Below are positions 55,490 to 63,655 of a DNA stretch of 64,000 nt, piece after piece (position 1 is the stretch's first letter; every line of letters starts with the position of its first letter). The notes below the pieces were generated by a model. That model searched no databases. It had not been told where the DNA came from and saw nothing but the letters and a program-made list of their open reading frames with translations. A program made the translations under genes and the position numbers. Source of the DNA: Bacillus sp. THAF10. Lineage in GTDB: Bacteria; Bacillota; Bacilli; Bacillales; Bacillaceae_I. The DNA is taken from positions 476,001 to 540,000 of the forward strand of contig NZ_CP045403.1 in NCBI RefSeq assembly GCF_009363695.1, read 5' to 3'.

Positions 55490-55518
55490 TTGACATAATT
55501 ATAGAATTAAGGTAATTT
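55490..55518 (+). promoter_or_regulatory. Sigma-A promoter of the bicarbonate locus
   Basis: TTGACA, 17-base spacer, TAATTT, giving a predicted leader of about 190 bases before the DUF2294 gene. Confidence 0.6.
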
Positions 55519-55650
55519 TATTATAAATTTATATTCGAGAGATTTTATTTTTATTTTTTGCTGAAATTAGATAGCTTTAGCATGCCGTTAAATAATTATT
55601 TGGCTGTATGAAAAAGTATTTCTTAAAAAGTAAAAGGTAATAATAAAGTA

Positions 55651-55695
55651 AATCGGTGTATTCCTTAAAATCATTAAGGATACACCGATTTTTTG
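55651..55695 (+). promoter_or_regulatory. Terminator-like hairpin directly before DUF2294
   Basis: AATCGGTGTATTCCTTA faces TAAGGATACACCGATT, a perfect 17-bp stem followed by TTTTTTG. It ends 22 bases before the DUF2294 ATG, after a promoter-borne leader, so it is a probable attenuator rather than an upstream gene terminator. Confidence 0.7.
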
Positions 55696-55716
55696 TTCAA
55701 GGGGGAAAATATACTA

Positions 55717-56082
55717 ATGAAAAAGTCGAAGGGTTCTATTGAGTCAGAAATAAGTAAGGCAATTACGCAGTGGGAAAAAGACTATCTTGGTCGGGGTTCT
55801 GTTTCTGTGAAGTCTGATATATTAAGGGATATGATCATTGTAAATTTACATGGCGTGTTAACACCAGCTGAGTACTCCGTTTGTGAGACAAAAGACGGAA
55901 TGTTAACGATAAAGAAAACTCGTGCGGAGCTAGTAGAGTCCGGCTTGGAAAATCTTAAAGAGATAATTTTTACCATCACAGGAGAAAAAGTAAAAAGTTT
56001 TCATACGGATATAAGTTCTCGTACAGGAGAACGAGTGATGGTATTTAAATTACTTCATGATTACGAGAAAACGATAATCTAA
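55717..56082 (+). CDS. DUF2294 family protein
   Basis: 121 residues. The DUF2294 signatures are IVNLHGVLTPAEYSV and VKSFHTDISSRTGERVMVFKL. ATG 55717 after AAGGGGG, right behind the attenuator-like hairpin. DUF2294 proteins occur with bicarbonate and sodium transport genes in Bacillus and other Firmicutes; function unknown. First gene of the SbtA locus. Confidence 0.88.
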   Translation: MKKSKGSIESEISKAITQWEKDYLGRGSVSVKSDILRDMIIVNLHGVLTPAEYSVCETKDGMLTIKKTRAELVESGLENLKEIIFTITGEKVKSFHTDISSRTGERVMVFKLLHDYEKTII

Positions 56083-56133
56083 TACAAGTAAATATAGGGA
56101 GATCTAAAAATAGCTTTAGAGCTAGTTGAAGAT

Positions 56134-56196
56134 AAACCGACATTTCAGAATTAGTGGTTTCATGCCACTCGTACGCTGAAAATGTCGGTTTTTTTA
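56134..56196 (+). promoter_or_regulatory. Terminator-like hairpin directly before sbtA
   Basis: AAACCGACATTTCAG faces CTGAAAATGTCGGTTT with an inner AGTGG/CCACT hairpin, then seven Ts. It ends about 25 bases before the SbtA ATG and may set expression between DUF2294 and sbtA. Confidence 0.7.
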
Positions 56197-56220
56197 TTGG
56201 AGAAGTTAGGAGGATATTGA

Positions 56221-57228
56221 ATGAGCGAAATAATAGTTCAAAATTTATTATCACCAGTTGTATTGTTTTTCGTTTTAGGGATAATTGCTGCAATGTTTAA
56301 ATCTGATTTGAAATTTCCGGCTGGTTTAAGTGAAGGGTTAAGCATTTATTTATTAATTGCGATCGGGATTAAAGGAGGAATTGAACTTTCAAATTATTCG
56401 ATTGAATCTGTTTGGGCGCCTATCCTTGGGGCATTATTTTTAGGAGCAGTCATTCCAATCATTACTTTGTTTATCTTGAAACTGATAAAGATGGATTTGA
56501 AAAACTCCATTGGATTAGCAGCCACCTATGGCTCTGTTAGTATTGTTACTTATGGAGCTGCCATTGCCTTTCTAAATAAGAGTGGGACATCTTATGAAAG
56601 TTTCATGAATGCAATAGTAGTATTAATGGAAAGCCCAGCAATATTAGTTTCCTTTCTGTTATTAAGAATATTAGAAAGTAATAAAGATTTACCGATATAT
56701 TCCACCCAAAGTATGGGGATTATCCCTTCATCCACTACATTCCTAGATAAAGAAGTGCTGAGGGAAAGTATTTTTGGAAAAAGTATCTTGCTTCTCATGG
56801 GTAGTTTGTTCATAGGGTGGATCCTTGGTGAACAGGCCCTTCCAATGGTTAAACCTTTATTTATCGACTTATACAGCAGTGTTTTAATTCTGTTCCTCTT
56901 AAATATGGGATTACTAGTAGGGAAACGACTACCTGAGGTAAAACAACACGGACTTCCCTTGCTGATTTTTGGTGTAACTACTCCACTATTGTTTGGTAGC
57001 TTAGGGGTTCTAGTAGGTAATTTCGTAGGCTTATCTTTAGGCGGAGTTACATTAATGGGAGTATTAGCTGGGAGTGCGTCGTACATTGCTGCACCAGCAG
57101 CACTTAAAACTTCTGTACCAGAAGCAAATCCCTCCATCTATTTGGGCTTATCTTTAGGCGTTACTTTTCCATTCAACTTAATTATAGGAATACCTGTCTA
57201 TTTTGAAATGGCAAAATGGATACAATAA
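56221..57228 (+). CDS. SbtA-type sodium-dependent bicarbonate transporter
   Basis: 335 residues, about ten membrane segments in two inverted halves. LKFPAGLSEGLSIYLLIAIGIKGG, ATYGSVSIVTYGAAIAF and GVLAGSASYIAAPAAL are typical of SbtA (DUF897), which takes up bicarbonate with sodium in cyanobacteria. The PII-like partner SbtB is not encoded here. ATG after TTAGGAGG. Confidence 0.92.
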   Translation: MSEIIVQNLLSPVVLFFVLGIIAAMFKSDLKFPAGLSEGLSIYLLIAIGIKGGIELSNYSIESVWAPILGALFLGAVIPIITLFILKLIKMDLKNSIGLAATYGSVSIVTYGAAIAFLNKSGTSYESFMNAIVVLMESPAILVSFLLLRILESNKDLPIYSTQSMGIIPSSTTFLDKEVLRESIFGKSILLLMGSLFIGWILGEQALPMVKPLFIDLYSSVLILFLLNMGLLVGKRLPEVKQHGLPLLIFGVTTPLLFGSLGVLVGNFVGLSLGGVTLMGVLAGSASYIAAPAALKTSVPEANPSIYLGLSLGVTFPFNLIIGIPVYFEMAKWIQ

Positions 57229-57242
57229 GGGAGGAAAAATTC

Positions 57243-57722
57243 ATGTCAAATGTATCGAAAAAAGCATTAATAATAACTGGTGTCACAACAGAAATCTATC
57301 CTTTATTCCCAGTTATAACAAAGAAAAAGCAAGAAGATTTGTTCATTTTGAATAGCTTTGGAGCGGTCATTTCCCAACCTTATGGCTGCTTGATTAGAAG
57401 TATTATTCTAGCGATATACAATGAGCAAATAGAGGAAATCTATATAATTAGAGAAAAAGAGAGTATAGAATGTAAATTTAATGATGAGGAATTTTTAGGT
57501 AAGATAAAAGAAGCAGGCGTGTCGGAGAGGGTCATAAACACCATTAATTACATTGATGTAGTAAATCACGACGTAATAAAATGGTTAGAAGGGCCAAAAG
57601 AAGTAATGGATGTCATGAAGAAGAATATAGATTTTATTAAAGGTCATCCATTAATTCCAAGTACTTTACCAGTCCATGCTTATATTGCTGATCCGGAAAC
57701 AGGAGCTTATCATTCTGTCTAA
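57243..57722 (+). CDS. Beta-carbonic-anhydrase-like protein lacking metal ligands
   Basis: 159 residues. The order matches beta-carbonic anhydrases: strand ALIITGVTTEI where the enzyme has CxDxR; GAVISQP-PYGCLIRSIILAI; a strand IYIIREKESIE where the enzyme has HxxC; and the closing HPLIPSTLPVHAYIADPETG. The Cys, Asp-Arg dyad and His/Cys zinc ligands are replaced, so it is unlikely to hydrate CO2. ATG 57243 after AAGGGAGG, immediately after sbtA. Confidence 0.75.
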   Translation: MSNVSKKALIITGVTTEIYPLFPVITKKKQEDLFILNSFGAVISQPYGCLIRSIILAIYNEQIEEIYIIREKESIECKFNDEEFLGKIKEAGVSERVINTINYIDVVNHDVIKWLEGPKEVMDVMKKNIDFIKGHPLIPSTLPVHAYIADPETGAYHSV

Positions 57723-57738
57723 TATTAGGGGGAGTCAT

Positions 57739-58596
57739 ATGAACGAAAAAGAGGTTATTTTTTCCTTTTTTGGTCAAAGAACCGGTTTGTTGGCTACGAT
57801 GCATCATAAAGAAAAGGTCATCTCCCCCATTTTAGAGGAAATGCTTGGCATAAAAGTACAGGTTCCAATGAATTTTGATACCGATCAATTTGGAACATTT
57901 ACTCTCGAGATTGAAAGAAAGGGAAATCAATTAGAGGCTACTAAATACAAAGCGGAACGTGCCTTGCATTTGTCAGGAGAGACACTTGCTATATCTAGTG
58001 AAGGCGTTTTTGGTCCGCACCCTTCAGTACCTTGGATTCCTTTTAATCGTGAGATCGTGTTCTTGATGGATAAAGAAAATAAATTTGAAATTTTTGGTGA
58101 AGCCATCACAACCGAAACAAATTATAAACAAACGCAAATAAAAAATTATCAAGAAGCTTACGAGTTTTGTGAAGCAGTTGGATTCCCTGATCATGCCATA
58201 ATCATAAGAAGAAAAAACGAACTAATAAAAGGGATACATTCAAAGGACAAATTAGAAGAAGCATTGGAATATATGCTGAAAAAATGTAGTACAGATGAAA
58301 TTTGCATGGAAACAGATATGCGTGCATTATACAATCCAACAAGAATGAAAAATATAAAGGCCGCTACTAATAATTTGATAAGAAAGATTTATCATGTCTG
58401 CTCTAGCTGCTCTTACCCTGGCTATGAAGTGGTGGAAAGGAAAAAGGGGCTATTATGTAGTCACTGTGGATTAAAAACAGAACAAATAAAATCAGATATT
58501 TATAAGTGTAAGAATTGCGGAGTGTCTGAAGAAAAGTTCTATCCTAACGGTAATAAGTTTGCTAATCCATCCAATTGTCCTTTCTGTAACCCATAA
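57739..58596 (+). CDS. DUF6671-like zinc-ribbon protein
   Basis: 285 residues. The N-terminal domain (about 1-215; residues GQRTGLLATMHHKEKVI, FGTFTLEIERKG, AIIIRRKNELIKGIH) resembles a family found near SbtA genes that I know as DUF6671. The tail has two Cys pairs twice (CSSC/CSHC and CKNC/CPFC), i.e. two zinc ribbons. ATG 57739 after GGGGGAG. Last gene of the locus, ended by a terminator. Confidence 0.72.
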   Translation: MNEKEVIFSFFGQRTGLLATMHHKEKVISPILEEMLGIKVQVPMNFDTDQFGTFTLEIERKGNQLEATKYKAERALHLSGETLAISSEGVFGPHPSVPWIPFNREIVFLMDKENKFEIFGEAITTETNYKQTQIKNYQEAYEFCEAVGFPDHAIIIRRKNELIKGIHSKDKLEEALEYMLKKCSTDEICMETDMRALYNPTRMKNIKAATNNLIRKIYHVCSSCSYPGYEVVERKKGLLCSHCGLKTEQIKSDIYKCKNCGVSEEKFYPNGNKFANPSNCPFCNP

Positions 58597-58610
58597 TTCT
58601 AAAGATGAAA

Positions 58611-58647
58611 ACACCTTTCTAATTTTTATAGGAAAGGTGTTTTTTTG
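58611..58647 (+). terminator. Terminator of the SbtA operon
   Basis: ACACCTTTC faces GAAAGGTGT with a T7 run. Confidence 0.9.
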
Positions 58648-58770
58648 TACAAAAATACACAATGAAGAGTGATTTTTTTGCGTGTTAAAAAATTTTAATA
58701 GATTTGTAGTCAAAATAGCAGGCGTTAAAGGTAATAAATAGAAATGTTAGCTTGATTTAGGTCGGTAGAT

Positions 58771-58880
58771 TAAAAGTTCGTGCCGAAATGAGTAGAGTTG
58801 ATGCGGAAATGACCCAAGTTCGTGCTAAAAACCACCGAGTTCGTGCCAAAAGCACCCGAGTTGATGCCGATTCAATTTTA
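58771..58880 (+). repeat. 21-bp tandem array, 5 units
   Basis: GTT(C/G)(G/A)TGC begins at 58776, 58797, 58818, 58839 and 58860: an exact 21-bp period. The consensus is near CGAGTTCGTGCCAAAANCACC, a word not seen in the other arrays here. It lies between the SbtA operon terminator and the MFS gene; a REP fragment in inverted orientation follows at 58917. No gene is seen in 58648-58997. Confidence 0.95.
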
Positions 58881-58916
58881 AAGGATTTTGAGCACCCCAC
58901 CATCGTTGTCCAAGTG

Positions 58917-58942
58917 ACCCCAGAAGAACCGTTCCCTCGCCC
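58917..58942. repeat. REP-like fragment, inverted
   Basis: CCCCAGAAGAACCGTTCCCTCGCCCC, the reverse complement of the GGGACGGTTCT type; it follows the array at 58771. Confidence 0.55.
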
Positions 58943-58997
58943 CACTTCTACACTTTTGTAAACCTCATATATATAAGATAAAAGCTAACAGGAGTAG

Positions 58998-60254
58998 ATG
59001 ACCTTGGACAAACAAAATAGTAAATTTCGGTGGGTTATTTTTACTTCTGTATTGTTTACATATTTGATCATGTCGAGCCAGCGAACGGCTCCAGGGTTAA
59101 TTACAGACCAGTTGATGGTGGATTTTGGCGTGACAGCAGCAACGGTGGGGTTAGTGACAAGCATTCAATTTTTTGTCTACACTGGTTTGCAGGTTCCGAT
59201 GGGGATGTTGGCTGATCGATATGGGCCTAATTTTCTACTTATTATCGGAACGGCTCTTACAGGGACAGGAACCATCATATATAGCTATGGTACACATGAA
59301 TCTGTTCTGTTTTTTGCTAGGATACTTACGGGTATAGGGGATGCGACCATCTGGGTTAATATGGTGTTGATTTTAAGTCAATGGTTTAATGAAAAGGAAT
59401 TTACTAGATTGATTGGTTTTGCAGGAATGACAGGAAGCCTTGGTTTCCTTTTGGCAACCGTTCCTTTCTCTACATTGATTGTCTTACTTGGTTGGAGAGG
59501 CGCATTTCTTGCAGCTGGAGTACTCTTATGTTTATTAAGTATTTTTCTTTATTTTGTACTTGTAAAAAATTCACAGCAGTCGTTAGTTGTAGCGCCAATC
59601 ATACACCGTGAAAAAACATCCGTTTTACTAAGAAGGATACTTTCAAACCGACAGGCCTGGGCATTATTCTTTTGTCACTTTGGGATTGTCGGAGGATATA
59701 TAGGATTTATCGGTTCGTGGGCAGTGCCATATGTAATGGATGTGTATGGAGTGACACGATTAGATGCAAGCCAGCTTATTATGATTAGCCTGATTGGAGC
59801 ACTGATCGGGGCACCACTAATTGGTTGGATTTCAAGTTATTTAGAAACGATTAAGCGGCCCTATATTGTTTTTCATATAATCGTTTTATTGTGTTGGTGC
59901 AGCTTTTTGCTATTTAAAGAGCATCCACCATTTTACTTACTAGTTATCCTATTCTTTATCATCGGCTTTGGATTTGGCTCGAATTCCTTAACCTTTGCAG
60001 TGGTTCGTCAAACGTTTCCTCTAACAGAAACGGGCATTGTGACTGGGTTTGCGAATACGGGTGGATTTTTAAGTGCAGTCTTGCTGCCGAGTATTATTGG
60101 CTTTACTTTAGATCATTTTCAAGGGAGTATTAGTGATGGTTACTACTACGGGTTTATTACTCCGGTAATCTTCGCTATTTTTGGTATTATTGGGGTGATG
60201 TTTATTAGGGAGAAGCGTGCTGGCGAGAAACGGAATGTAAAAGGGACTTTATGA
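58998..60254 (+). CDS. MFS transporter
   Basis: 418 residues, 12 membrane segments. PGLITDQLMVDFGV and GMLADRYGPNFLLI are family-typical; RILTGIGDATIWVNMVLIL and SQWFNEKEFTRLIG place it with the oxyanion/cyanate-like NNP or sugar-acid MFS groups, but the substrate is uncertain. ATG 58998 or TTG 59004 behind AGGAGTAG. It stands alone after the 21-bp array. Confidence 0.88.
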   Translation: MTLDKQNSKFRWVIFTSVLFTYLIMSSQRTAPGLITDQLMVDFGVTAATVGLVTSIQFFVYTGLQVPMGMLADRYGPNFLLIIGTALTGTGTIIYSYGTHESVLFFARILTGIGDATIWVNMVLILSQWFNEKEFTRLIGFAGMTGSLGFLLATVPFSTLIVLLGWRGAFLAAGVLLCLLSIFLYFVLVKNSQQSLVVAPIIHREKTSVLLRRILSNRQAWALFFCHFGIVGGYIGFIGSWAVPYVMDVYGVTRLDASQLIMISLIGALIGAPLIGWISSYLETIKRPYIVFHIIVLLCWCSFLLFKEHPPFYLLVILFFIIGFGFGSNSLTFAVVRQTFPLTETGIVTGFANTGGFLSAVLLPSIIGFTLDHFQGSISDGYYYGFITPVIFAIFGIIGVMFIREKRAGEKRNVKGTL

Positions 60255-60311
60255 TTTCACCGTCACCTCACCTTTTTCAAATTAGGCTATCATGCACTAT
60301 ATCAAAATTGG

Positions 60312-60335
60312 AAGCTGTCCCCCCTTGCTTCCAAG
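60312..60335. repeat. Palindrome related to REP family
   Basis: TTGGAAGCTGTCCCCCCTTGCTTCCAA contains GGAAGC/GCTTCC arms and a GTCCCCCC run, so it is possibly another REP-like derivative. Confidence 0.4.
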
Positions 60336-60426
60336 CTACAAACCATGATATAAGTGTAAAAGAATTGATTCACTGATTTTTTCGGGAGTTTGAAGTTGTA
60401 CCATAGTGAGAGGATTGAAGTTAGTC

Positions 60427-61389
60427 ATGATAGATAATTTTTGGCGTGATTTACCGCGACCATTTTTTGTATTGGCACCGATGGAGGATGTTACAGATGT
60501 GGTTTTTCGTACAGTAGTAAGGAAAGCCGGTCGTCCTGATGTGTTTTTTACTGAGTTTACGAATTCGGATAGCTATTGTCATCCAGAGGGTAAGGACAGT
60601 GTGCGAGGCCGTTTACTTTTTACTGAAGAAGAACAACCAATGGTGGCGCATATATGGGGCGATAATCCTGAGTATTTCCGTCGCATGAGTATTGGGATGG
60701 CGGAGCTTGGTTTTAAAGGAATTGATATTAACATGGGCTGCCCTGTCCCGAACGTGGCAACGCGTGGAAAGGGAAGTGGCCTGATTCTCCGTCCGGATGT
60801 TGCGGCAGAACTGATTCAAGCCGCTAAAGCAGGCGGACTACCGGTTAGCGTGAAAACACGACTTGGCTTTACAGAAGTAGACGAGTGGAAGGAGTGGCTA
60901 AAGCATATTCTAGAACAGGATATTGCGAATCTTTCTATTCATTTGCGGACAAGAAAAGAAATGAGCGAAGTGGATGCGCATTGGGAGCTGATTCCGGAAA
61001 TCAAGGATTTACGTGACCGCATTGCACCGGAGACTTTGTTGACCATCAACGGCGACATCCCTGACCTTCAAAAAGGGCAAGAGCTTGCTGAAAAATATGG
61101 CATTGATGGCGTGATGATCGGACGAGGCATCTTTCAAAATCCGTTTGCTTTTGAAAAAGAACCAAGGGAGCACACCAGTAAGGAATATCTTGATCTCTTA
61201 AGATTACAGCTGGACCTTCAGGATCATTATGCGGAGATAGTACCACGCTCCATCTCCAAGCTTCACCGCTTTTTCAAAATTTATGTTAAAGGGTTTCGAG
61301 GGGCTGGAGAGCTGCGAAATCAATTGATGAATACGAAATCAACGGTTGAGGTGCGGGCGTTGCTTGACAGCTTTGATAATGAAAGTTGA
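60427..61389 (+). CDS. dus: tRNA-dihydrouridine synthase
   Basis: 320 residues. FMN-dependent Dus: [12 protein letters not shown] at the start, catalytic Cys in [10 protein letters not shown] near residue 97, VKTRLGF and HLRTRKEM. This is the YfjN-like group. ATG 60427 with GAGAGGA 12 bases upstream; GTG 60406 is an alternative. Confidence 0.93.
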   Translation: MIDNFWRDLPRPFFVLAPMEDVTDVVFRTVVRKAGRPDVFFTEFTNSDSYCHPEGKDSVRGRLLFTEEEQPMVAHIWGDNPEYFRRMSIGMAELGFKGIDINMGCPVPNVATRGKGSGLILRPDVAAELIQAAKAGGLPVSVKTRLGFTEVDEWKEWLKHILEQDIANLSIHLRTRKEMSEVDAHWELIPEIKDLRDRIAPETLLTINGDIPDLQKGQELAEKYGIDGVMIGRGIFQNPFAFEKEPREHTSKEYLDLLRLQLDLQDHYAEIVPRSISKLHRFFKIYVKGFRGAGELRNQLMNTKSTVEVRALLDSFDNES

Positions 61390-61432
61390 TGGGACAGTGC
61401 AATACAATAGTTAATAGAACTCTACAATGAAG

Positions 61433-61460
61433 AAGCATCGGGTCGTTCCCGATGCTTTTA
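61433..61460 (+). terminator. Terminator after dus
   Basis: AAGCATCGGG faces CCCGATGCTT with a TCGTT loop, followed by TTTAG. Confidence 0.85.
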
Positions 61461-61561
61461 GTAATTATTGGGGAAGTGGTAACCAAAGGATAACCTTGCT
61501 ACCTAAAAGTGACGAAGGCTAGATAGCTCGTATTATAGTTTGAAGCGAAGAAAAAAGTATA

Positions 61562-61762
61562 TTAGCTTTTTATTTCATTTTCTAATTCTTCAATTTCTAA
61601 ATGCCATTTATCCCGTGTACTATACAATATTTCGCAGATAAAATTTGAAAAGGAATCCTTATTTTGATTTAGTTCTTGTTCTAATTCTTTTAAGTCTACT
61701 TTTAGTTTTTCAACCACTTCTTTTTTTTCGTCGATGGATATATACTCATAAATTTTTCTCAT
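61562..61762 (-). CDS. Small charged helical protein
   Basis: 66 residues, mostly charged helix (EKKEVVEKLKVDLKELEQEL). ATG 61762 with AAAGGA 12 bases upstream. It lies right after a decayed gene on the same strand, perhaps as the last piece of a lost unit. No family recognised. Confidence 0.45.
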   Translation of the reverse strand: MRKIYEYISIDEKKEVVEKLKVDLKELEQELNQNKDSFSNFICEILYSTRDKWHLEIEELENEIKS

Positions 61763-61802
61763 GAAATAACACTATCCTTTCTTTCTGAAGAATTGATAAG
61801 AA

Positions 61803-62125
61803 TTAAAGTGTTAACCAGGTAATAGTTCTTGCAATTGCATCAGCAATAGGTAATGAATATGTAGCTGTTACTCCTGCTGCTCGTAATAAAGAATTTAATT
61901 TAGTTTTAATTGTACTTTGAGCTAGATCACTTCCATCATCGATCCAGTTTTCTAACTGATTTTAAGCTTTTACAATTAGATTTATTTTTAGTAAATTATG
62001 CTGCTGTATCCTTATCAAACCATTTTATTGTATAGTTTAAAACACTTCCACCTTTATCAATAGCTACAAGCTTAACTAAAAATCCGTTAACTCCATATGG
62101 CTGAATTTCAGATTCAATTGAATTT
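61803..62125 (-). pseudogene. Decayed gene, unknown
   Basis: Two coding-like pieces on the minus strand: one with ESEIQPYGVNGFLVKLVAID and NYTIKWFDKDTAA then a stop, and one at 61803-61961 (52 codons) reading LENWIDDGSDLAQSTIKTKL and GVTATYSLPIADAIARTI. No start codon and several stops lie between. Looks like an eroded phage or polymorphic-toxin type protein, but no family is recognised. Confidence 0.45.
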
Positions 62126-62167
62126 TACATACACAAACCTTGAAACCACAACGCCCCACAATCCAAA

Positions 62168-62202
62168 CAAAGCCGAGAATACCATGTATTCTCGGCTTTG
62201 TT
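62168..62202 (-). terminator. Terminator of the MFS gene
   Basis: CAAAGCCGAGAATA faces TATTCTCGGCTTTG with a short loop, T-rich on the minus strand. Confidence 0.88.
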
Positions 62203-62204
62203 AC

Positions 62205-63407
62205 TCAATTGGCGTGCAAGTCCTCTCTATCCGCTCTCCGATCCAAATAATAACTTAAAAACGTAAGAAGACTCGCACCGACCGCAACTATGCCACCAAC
62301 CCAAGTGACATGAATGAGCCCAACTTGATGGTACACGACCCCTCCTAGTGCGGACCCAAGCCCGATGCCGACGTTACTAGCCACCGGCATGAGAGAGGCG
62401 GCGAGTCCGGTTGCTGTAGGCTGATAGATTTTCGCAAGGTCTATCAGGTAAAGCTGTGTGGATGTGGTTAATAGAATAGCCATAAACGACATCAATCCGA
62501 TATTTACAAGACCCAACCCGAAATGATGGGTTGTCCAAAATAAACATATCAGAACAGCTGCCTGTATAAGAAACACAAATCGAAGGCGGCCGATTGCGTT
62601 ATGGCTAGCGATTTTACCTGCCATGATATTGCTGAAAATCGAGATAAAACCGTAAGCGAAAAGAATCAAGCTAATGGAATAGGTTGGTGCTCCCATTCCT
62701 TTTAGGATTGGAACTAGATACGTAAAGACGACGTAGGTTGCTCCAAATCCGAGCGCGGGAATGAAAAAGGCAATCAGGATGCGCGGATTGGTTAACAGCG
62801 AGAACTGATCCTTGATTGAGCTTCGAACCTGGCTTAACTTGCTAGGTAATACAAAATAGGAAGACAAAAATGCCAACACTCCGAGTATTGTAGTCAGCAT
62901 GAACGTAGAATTCCACCCAAACCAAGATGCCACGACCGTCCCAATCGGAACACCCACGACGTTCGCAAGGGTAAACCCACCGAACACAAAAGAAATCGCA
63001 AGTCCGCGTTTAGCTGCCGGCATGGTTTCACTTGCCACGATCATAGCTAGTGAGATTAGCACTCCTGTCACAATTGCCGTCAAAATTCTAAAGAGAAGCA
63101 GCATCGCATAGGAGGTTGAAACGGCGCACAATGCATTAAAAATGATGAAAGCTCCTATTAGAAACAACATCCATTTCCGTTTTGGAAAATGACTTGTTGC
63201 GGACATCACAATCGGTGTGGCAATAGCAAATGTAATGGCAAAGGCAGAAACAAGCGTACCTGCTTTGGCATTGGAAATCGAAAGACTTGAGGAGACATCC
63301 GTTAATATCCCCACAATAACAAACTCACTTGTCCCAAGAACAAAGGTTAATAAAGAAAGAGTGAAAATGAGCAACCAATGTTGCCGTGTTAATTTATCAG
63401 AATGCAT
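62205..63407 (-). CDS. MFS transporter, DHA1-type efflux
   Basis: 400 residues, 12 membrane segments. LGTSEFVIVGILTDVSSSL and RILTAIVTGVLISLAMIVA are those of the AraJ/YdhP-type DHA1 exporters, as in the gene at 47331. ATG 63407 after AGAGGTA; the frame extends upstream by 84 codons into the repeat region, which is not coding. No regulator is adjacent. Confidence 0.9.
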   Translation of the reverse strand: MHSDKLTRQHWLLIFTLSLLTFVLGTSEFVIVGILTDVSSSLSISNAKAGTLVSAFAITFAIATPIVMSATSHFPKRKWMLFLIGAFIIFNALCAVSTSYAMLLLFRILTAIVTGVLISLAMIVASETMPAAKRGLAISFVFGGFTLANVVGVPIGTVVASWFGWNSTFMLTTILGVLAFLSSYFVLPSKLSQVRSSIKDQFSLLTNPRILIAFFIPALGFGATYVVFTYLVPILKGMGAPTYSISLILFAYGFISIFSNIMAGKIASHNAIGRLRFVFLIQAAVLICLFWTTHHFGLGLVNIGLMSFMAILLTTSTQLYLIDLAKIYQPTATGLAASLMPVASNVGIGLGSALGGVVYHQVGLIHVTWVGGIVAVGASLLTFLSYYLDRRADREDLHAN

Positions 63408-63481
63408 AAGTACCTCTTTTCTGAGCTGAAAAATGCCTAATGTAGTAGGTAAAACAACCTCAATATCATACCATATGGGTC

Positions 63482-63503
63482 GGAGGGACAGGTACCTCGT
63501 CCC
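63482..63503. repeat. REP-like hairpin fragment
   Basis: GGAGGGACAGGTACCTCGTCCC, a compact relative of the GGGAC/GTCCC palindrome. Confidence 0.5.
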
Positions 63504-63519
63504 ATTATTTATTTTGGCA

Positions 63520-63632
63520 AGAAAATAATTTTCAAACAAACGTTTGTTGAATTTTAAATTTGATGTTGGTTTAGAAGGGTTTTTAAGCGTTTGTGATTTT
63601 TCAACTATTTTCGCGCGGTATATTGGAATAGG
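63520..63632 (+). repeat. Dispersed palindromic repeat, copy E
   Basis: CAAACAAACGTTTGTTG palindrome, then TTTTTCAACTATTTTCGCG and TATTGGAATAGGGA, nearly the same tail as copy C (5222-5350). Unlike the other copies it does not point at a gene start; it faces the end of the Crp/Fnr gene. Confidence 0.8.
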
Positions 63633-63649
63633 GACGAGAGAACCGTCCC
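63631..63649. repeat. REP-like hairpin
   Basis: GGGACGAGAGAACCGTCCC: the element's two arms with almost no loop, ending a few bases from the Crp/Fnr stop. Confidence 0.6.
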
Positions 63650-63655
63650 TTTGGT

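Noticed and set aside
58757..58945. Minus-strand repeat frame (ARTR-type units)
   Set aside because: Artefact of the 21-bp array at 58771.
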